Assembly: GCA_037043455.1 (NCBI GenBank)
Contig: JAWPHD010001416.1
Coordinates: forward strand, 1-64,000
Length of the DNA stretch: 64,000 nt
Direction: 5' to 3'
Source: Cyrtodaria siliqua
Taxonomy: Eukaryota; Mollusca; Bivalvia; Adapedonta; Hiatellidae
Under the pieces are notes generated by a model that was not told the origin of the DNA, ran no database searches, and worked only from the letters and a program-made list of their open reading frames with translations. This document shows positions 59,836 through 64,000 of this stretch, in pieces (the first letter of the stretch is position 1; each line of letters opens with the position of its first letter). A program made the position numbers and the translations under genes.

Positions 59836-60999
59836 TGTTCTCTGCAGCTGTAAAAAGGTATCCGCGTGCTGCAAATGGAAACATTGTAGGTATCTGTAAA
59901 AATAGATAGAATAAACTCCCCACTTTGTACTTGAATTCAAAGCCTCACAAAAATCCACAATCAGCACGTTTTATTTCAAATTCAAGTTAATGTACCACAA
60001 TATAAATTCATCAAACTGTTAACATCCTACCTTTTCGAGATTAAAGACGTGTTATTATATATAGCGGACAGGTTGATAAACATTATGTTATGAAAGGAGT
60101 TTACGTTGGTTGAGTGTTTCACCTGCTAACCAGGGAGACACTTCGGACACATCTGAAGTGTTTCTATGTTTTGTCTTTACAGCATCATTTAATTGTATCG
60201 TTTGCTAGTTTATCTGCATGTTGACTTTATTGTTAAATATTTGTTAAATATTTCCTTTAAATGGGATGTGCTTTTATGAACTTGAGGGTTTTATAGTGGG
60301 GACGCCAACAATCCATACATAATATCATCCCTTTAATTATATGAAGTAAAGATACACTTCTGATCACTTTTGGCGTTAACCAATATCGCATTTATAATTT
60401 ATCGTATTAATACACAGCAATAACGAACGCTGAAAGTAGCTTCACTGAAACACAACTTGTACCCATAATACAGCACACATTAAACATGTTCCAGATTGAA
60501 GACACGCTATGAGTTTGCATTGATAAAATCAGCCGTAATCAGTCCGCCTCTTTCTGTTTCTTTTCTGAGAAACTTCACTGGTTTGTCGATGTTCTTCTGT
60601 TACAATGTCTATCTCGCTTTACTCTTGTGTTTTTATGCTTGCAAGTTGTCACCTCGAACGTTTGAATCAATGAGTAGCAAATAGCAGATTACTTAAATCA
60701 TAATAATTGTATCATCTTCTTGTTGTTACCGGTTAGATTCAATTTGTGTTACTTCACATGTTCTTCTGATTTCTTTATCACTATCGGGAATTTCATTTTA
60801 TTGTATACAATATTGCTCGCAGTATTGTGCCTATTGCATTCCCTGATTTTGATTGTTATGATTCAGTTTTAATACAGGATCGAACCAAGGACGACGTGTT
60901 TTCTGTCACCCCTAATACACTGGTTCCGTGACCGAACTTATTCACTATTAAGCGACTACAGTCATTGAGAGATAGTCATAGGCGAGTCGGTACTTACAG

Positions 61000-63900
61000 A
61001 GAATAAAGCAAGATTCATCTCCTACATCTTTTGTCACGATACTTCGAACGATACGGCAGAAGTAAGAGTGCACCCGGCAAACCGACTAGAAAATATTAGA
61101 TCTTCTAGACCTAGCAGACATTGAGGCCGAGATGCTGAAAGTCGAGAACTACTCTCTGAATTTGGAAATTCAACGTGACGTGCTTGCAGCGTACAGGAAG
61201 TCACAGACCAAGTTTGCAACGAGATGCGATTTCCAACCCTTCCGGAGATCAATAAATCACAGCAGACTGTAAGTTCATCTGTTTTACAATTTTATAAGCT
61301 TCCTAAACTCTTTTTTCCGTCATTCTCAGGTGATTTAATACAATGACAGACATTTTGGGACTCATACGAATCTTCGGTTCATCACAACCCTTCGCTGTCC
61401 AACGTTCAGAAGTTCACCTACCTGAACGCGAAACTCCAAGACACTGCCGCTAGCGCCATATCCGGGTTTGCACTGACGAACGTGAACTATGGAAGAGTAA
61501 TCAGTCTTTTACAAGAAACATTCGGTCAACCTCACAGACCGTTCAAACATACATGAATGCACTACTTCAACTTCCGGCCCCAGGTAACAACCTCGCAGAT
61601 CGTGCAGATTCCAATCATAATTGTTTTGGCAGCCACCAGGTTTCATCATGTAGATCCAACTTCAGATGTCGTCATTGTCAGCGGAAGCATCACACTAGCA
61701 TTTGTGATCGTAAACCCACACTATCATCTGCACATGCAGAGCAATCAAGTACTTCCGGTGAACGTCAATCGGCCATTCTTCACTCGACTACGCACTGCTA
61801 ATGACAGCGATAGCGGGGCTCGAGTCGACGCCAACATCCTGTTGACAAAGATGCCCAGCGTTCTTTTATAACAGAGAAACTGGCATAGAGACTTCACCTT
61901 TACCGTACCGGAATTGACGTCATCCACCTGAGGGCGCTCGGATCATCAAGTCAGAAAGCGTGCCCTCTAGAGACAGCGACGGTGTTCCTGATTACAGTCT
62001 TGGGTAAGCAGATACCAATACAGGTCCTCATATTGCCGACGATAGCAGTACCACTTCGCAACATGCATCCCATAGTGAAATCTCAGAGGTTTGGCATTTC
62101 CGGTCACCGACGACGACAGGTTCGGGATTTCATTGCTGCGGTGCAGATCAATTTTGGCAGATTGTTCAGAACAGAGTTGTGCGTGGCAACGGTCCTACAG
62201 CAGTGAAGTCGAAGATAGGATTTCTCTTCTCTGGTCCACTTCCGGCGACATCGTCAGGTACATCCGAGTGTATCCTGAACGTAATTACATCACCACCGGA
62301 CATTTTTGACATTTAGCGGTTCTGGAAACTAGAGTCCATAGGCATCGAGTCCATAGGCATCGAATGCGATGACGGCTCAAGAGCACACTATCTAGAGGAC
62401 TACCAGAAGTCATCAATACAGTTTACTGATGGGCAGTCTCTGCAAAACTACCATGGCAACAAGATCATCCGCCGTTACCTAGCAACTACAGCGTTACAAA
62501 GAGATGAACCGAGATTATCATTCAACGCCTACACCGGGAACCAGCCATTCTGAAGAAGTACGGCCAGATTATAGAAGAGCAGGAGAAAAGATGATTCATA
62601 GAAAAGGTCGACGAATCACGGACTATATCCCATCCGGTTCATTACATACACCATCATGGAGTCAAGAAGGATTCATCGACTTCCCCAGTACACATCGTAT
62701 ATGACTGCAGTTGCCGTCAGTCACGTGCCCAACCAAGCCTCAACGACTGTCTCGAGTCAGCGCCAACAGAATTGAATTGGTATTCTCATAAGATTCCGAC
62801 TTCACAAGTACGCCGTATCTACCGACATCGAGAAGTCATTCCTGCACGTGCAGCTCAACGAGAATGACCGAATTGTTACGAGATTCCTCTGGTTGAGTGA
62901 TCCGACCGATCCTAGCAGTCGACTGACAACATTCAGAGTTAAAGTAGTTCGCTTCATTGCTACTTGCTCACCATTTATTCTGAATGCAACACTGCAGAAG
63001 CATCTTGACCAAGGCAACTGGGTAAGTGAAATCCTCACGAGAGACCTTTACCTTAACAATATCTTGCCTAGTTTTTACAGGAAGCAGATGTCCTAGCTTA
63101 CTTCCGGGAGACATGTGACCTCATGCGGGCGCTGGCTTCAACCTTAGATCGTGGACATCCACCAGCCATCAACTGCGATGCATAGGTACTTCAGAGGGTG
63201 CTCTTGACACTGACAAGATTACGAAGATCCTAGGCATGTGGTGTAAAACAGACACAGACGAGCTTTCATTTCCCGAGAGACCCATCCCGACCACTGAGTT
63301 CACCACGAAGCGCATGATTCCTTAACTTACGTCGAGAATCTACGATACACATGGTCTGCTTAGTCTTGTCACCATCCGGGCAAAAATTATACTGCAAGAC
63401 CTATGGCAACGGAAGTTAGACTGGAATACACCACTGCCTAAAGAACTGAAGAACTGAACCTACGGTGGTCGACCTTAGCTGCATATTTGATAGCTGTGAC
63501 GACAAGCACCTTCCCTAGACATTGTTTCAGCAATCAATCAGTAGCAGACGACATCAAGGGCGGCGCGGACGACATTTCTCTTCATGTTTTTGTCGATACC
63601 AGCCAACAGTCGTATGGAGCTGCTGCGTATCTATAGAGAGGAGACCATTCAGCATTAGTCATGGCGAAGACACTTGTCGCAACATTTAAGAAGCTGGCCT
63701 TACCGCTTTAGAATTGATGGCTTCAAGATGTCTTTCTGTGGTCTGATAGTCAAAGTGTGCTACATTGGCTACTTTGAAACCATTAACTATCTTCATCGCA
63801 AAGCGCGTCAATGAAATCCACGAGAAGACATGCGACCGGAAGTGGAGATACTGCCCTATAAAAGACAACCCAGCCGACCTACTTACCCATGGTATTACCG

Positions 63901-64000
63901 GGACTCAGTTCAACAACAACATGCTATGGATGTCCGCCTCCTATTGGATCAACAATAGATCAGCCTGGCCGACCTTGGATCATCAAAAAACATCAACGAT
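61000..64000 (+). pseudogene. BEL/Pao LTR retrotransposon, decayed, runs off the window
   Basis: Plus-strand frames, broken by many shifts, show: a Gag segment of DUF1759 style (W-D-S-Y-E-S-S near 61350, FTYLNAKLQDTAASAISGF near 61410, LLQETFGQP near 61510); a zinc-knuckle pattern CFGSHQVSSC ... CRHCQRKHHTSIC (61620-61715); protease-like sequence (61980-62070); reverse transcriptase ending (STDIEKSFLHVQLNENDR, TRFLWLSDPTD at 62818-62910, PFILNATLQKHL at 62975); a connection region (ILGMWCKTDTDELSFPERP at 63228, LTSRIYDTHGLLSLVTIRAK near 63325); and RNase H (HVFVDTSQQSYGAAAYL near 63580, FIAKRVNEIHEKTC near 63795, NPADLLTHGI near 63865). The integrase would lie beyond 64000. No LTR could be delimited. 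Confidence 0.75.

Larger units (their letters stand above)
57104..61000. other. Upstream region of the channel gene
   Basis: This should hold the first exon(s) and promoter, but neither is certain. It includes a near-perfect 120-bp palindrome (58841-58962) and AT-rich DNA. TGGTATTTTCTGGAATTTTC repeats near 59390-59420. Reading frames here, such as 57875-58126 minus and 60496-60684 plus, have no recognisable domain. Confidence 0.35.

Overview
The window is AT-rich, repeat-dense eukaryotic DNA, most likely from a bivalve or a related lophotrochozoan. The reasons are one multi-exon animal ion-channel gene with GT-AG introns, tRNA-derived SINEs with GAATT-rich tails, Penelope-type, BEL/Pao and Ty3/gypsy retroelement remains of the kind common in marine invertebrates, and blocks of the 'gcgagacaaaaaggggcata' and 'gggtcaaggtcac' type that I associate with mollusc genomes. 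No prokaryotic gene organisation is present. Species cannot be fixed from sequence alone.

The only host gene I can support lies on the minus strand between 57103 and 45711. Eight exons join with matching phases into 414 residues of a pentameric (Cys-loop) ligand-gated channel of the nicotinic acetylcholine receptor type. It has the 13-residue Cys loop, a cation-selective G-E-K pore entrance, Leu at 9' and four membrane helices. It lacks the vicinal Cys pair of alpha subunits. The 5' exon with start codon and signal peptide is not securely found. Its introns hold a Penelope-like element, a second Penelope-like fragment containing a minisatellite, a SINE, several hairpins and a small array of decoy 3' splice sites.

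Layout: 1-1554 dispersed repeat and a 161-bp satellite; 1555-8879 a 7.3-kb terminal-inverted-repeat element (copy 1) inserted in that satellite; 8880-18360 satellite remnant, microsatellite, SINEs, a LINE 3' end, a 43-bp minisatellite and a ~168-bp satellite; 18470-22230 a decayed LINE (minus strand) and a decayed Ty3/gypsy element with integrase upstream of reverse transcriptase (plus strand), itself split by a foldback element; 22231-28490 mostly unique AT-rich DNA with small repeats; 28493-37710 a 9.2-kb inverted copy (copy 2) of the 1555-8879 element; 37711-39620 a Penelope-like element; 39621-45660 a pair of 461-bp MITEs in unassigned DNA; 45661-57103 the channel gene; 57104-61000 its upstream region; 61000-64000 a decayed BEL/Pao element running off the window.

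The two inverted copies of the large element act as natural controls for each other. Aligning them exposes filled and empty sites for a 1.47-kb nested inverted-repeat element, a 331-bp MITE and a SINE with a 13-bp target duplication. No long reading frame is conserved between the copies, so they look non-autonomous.
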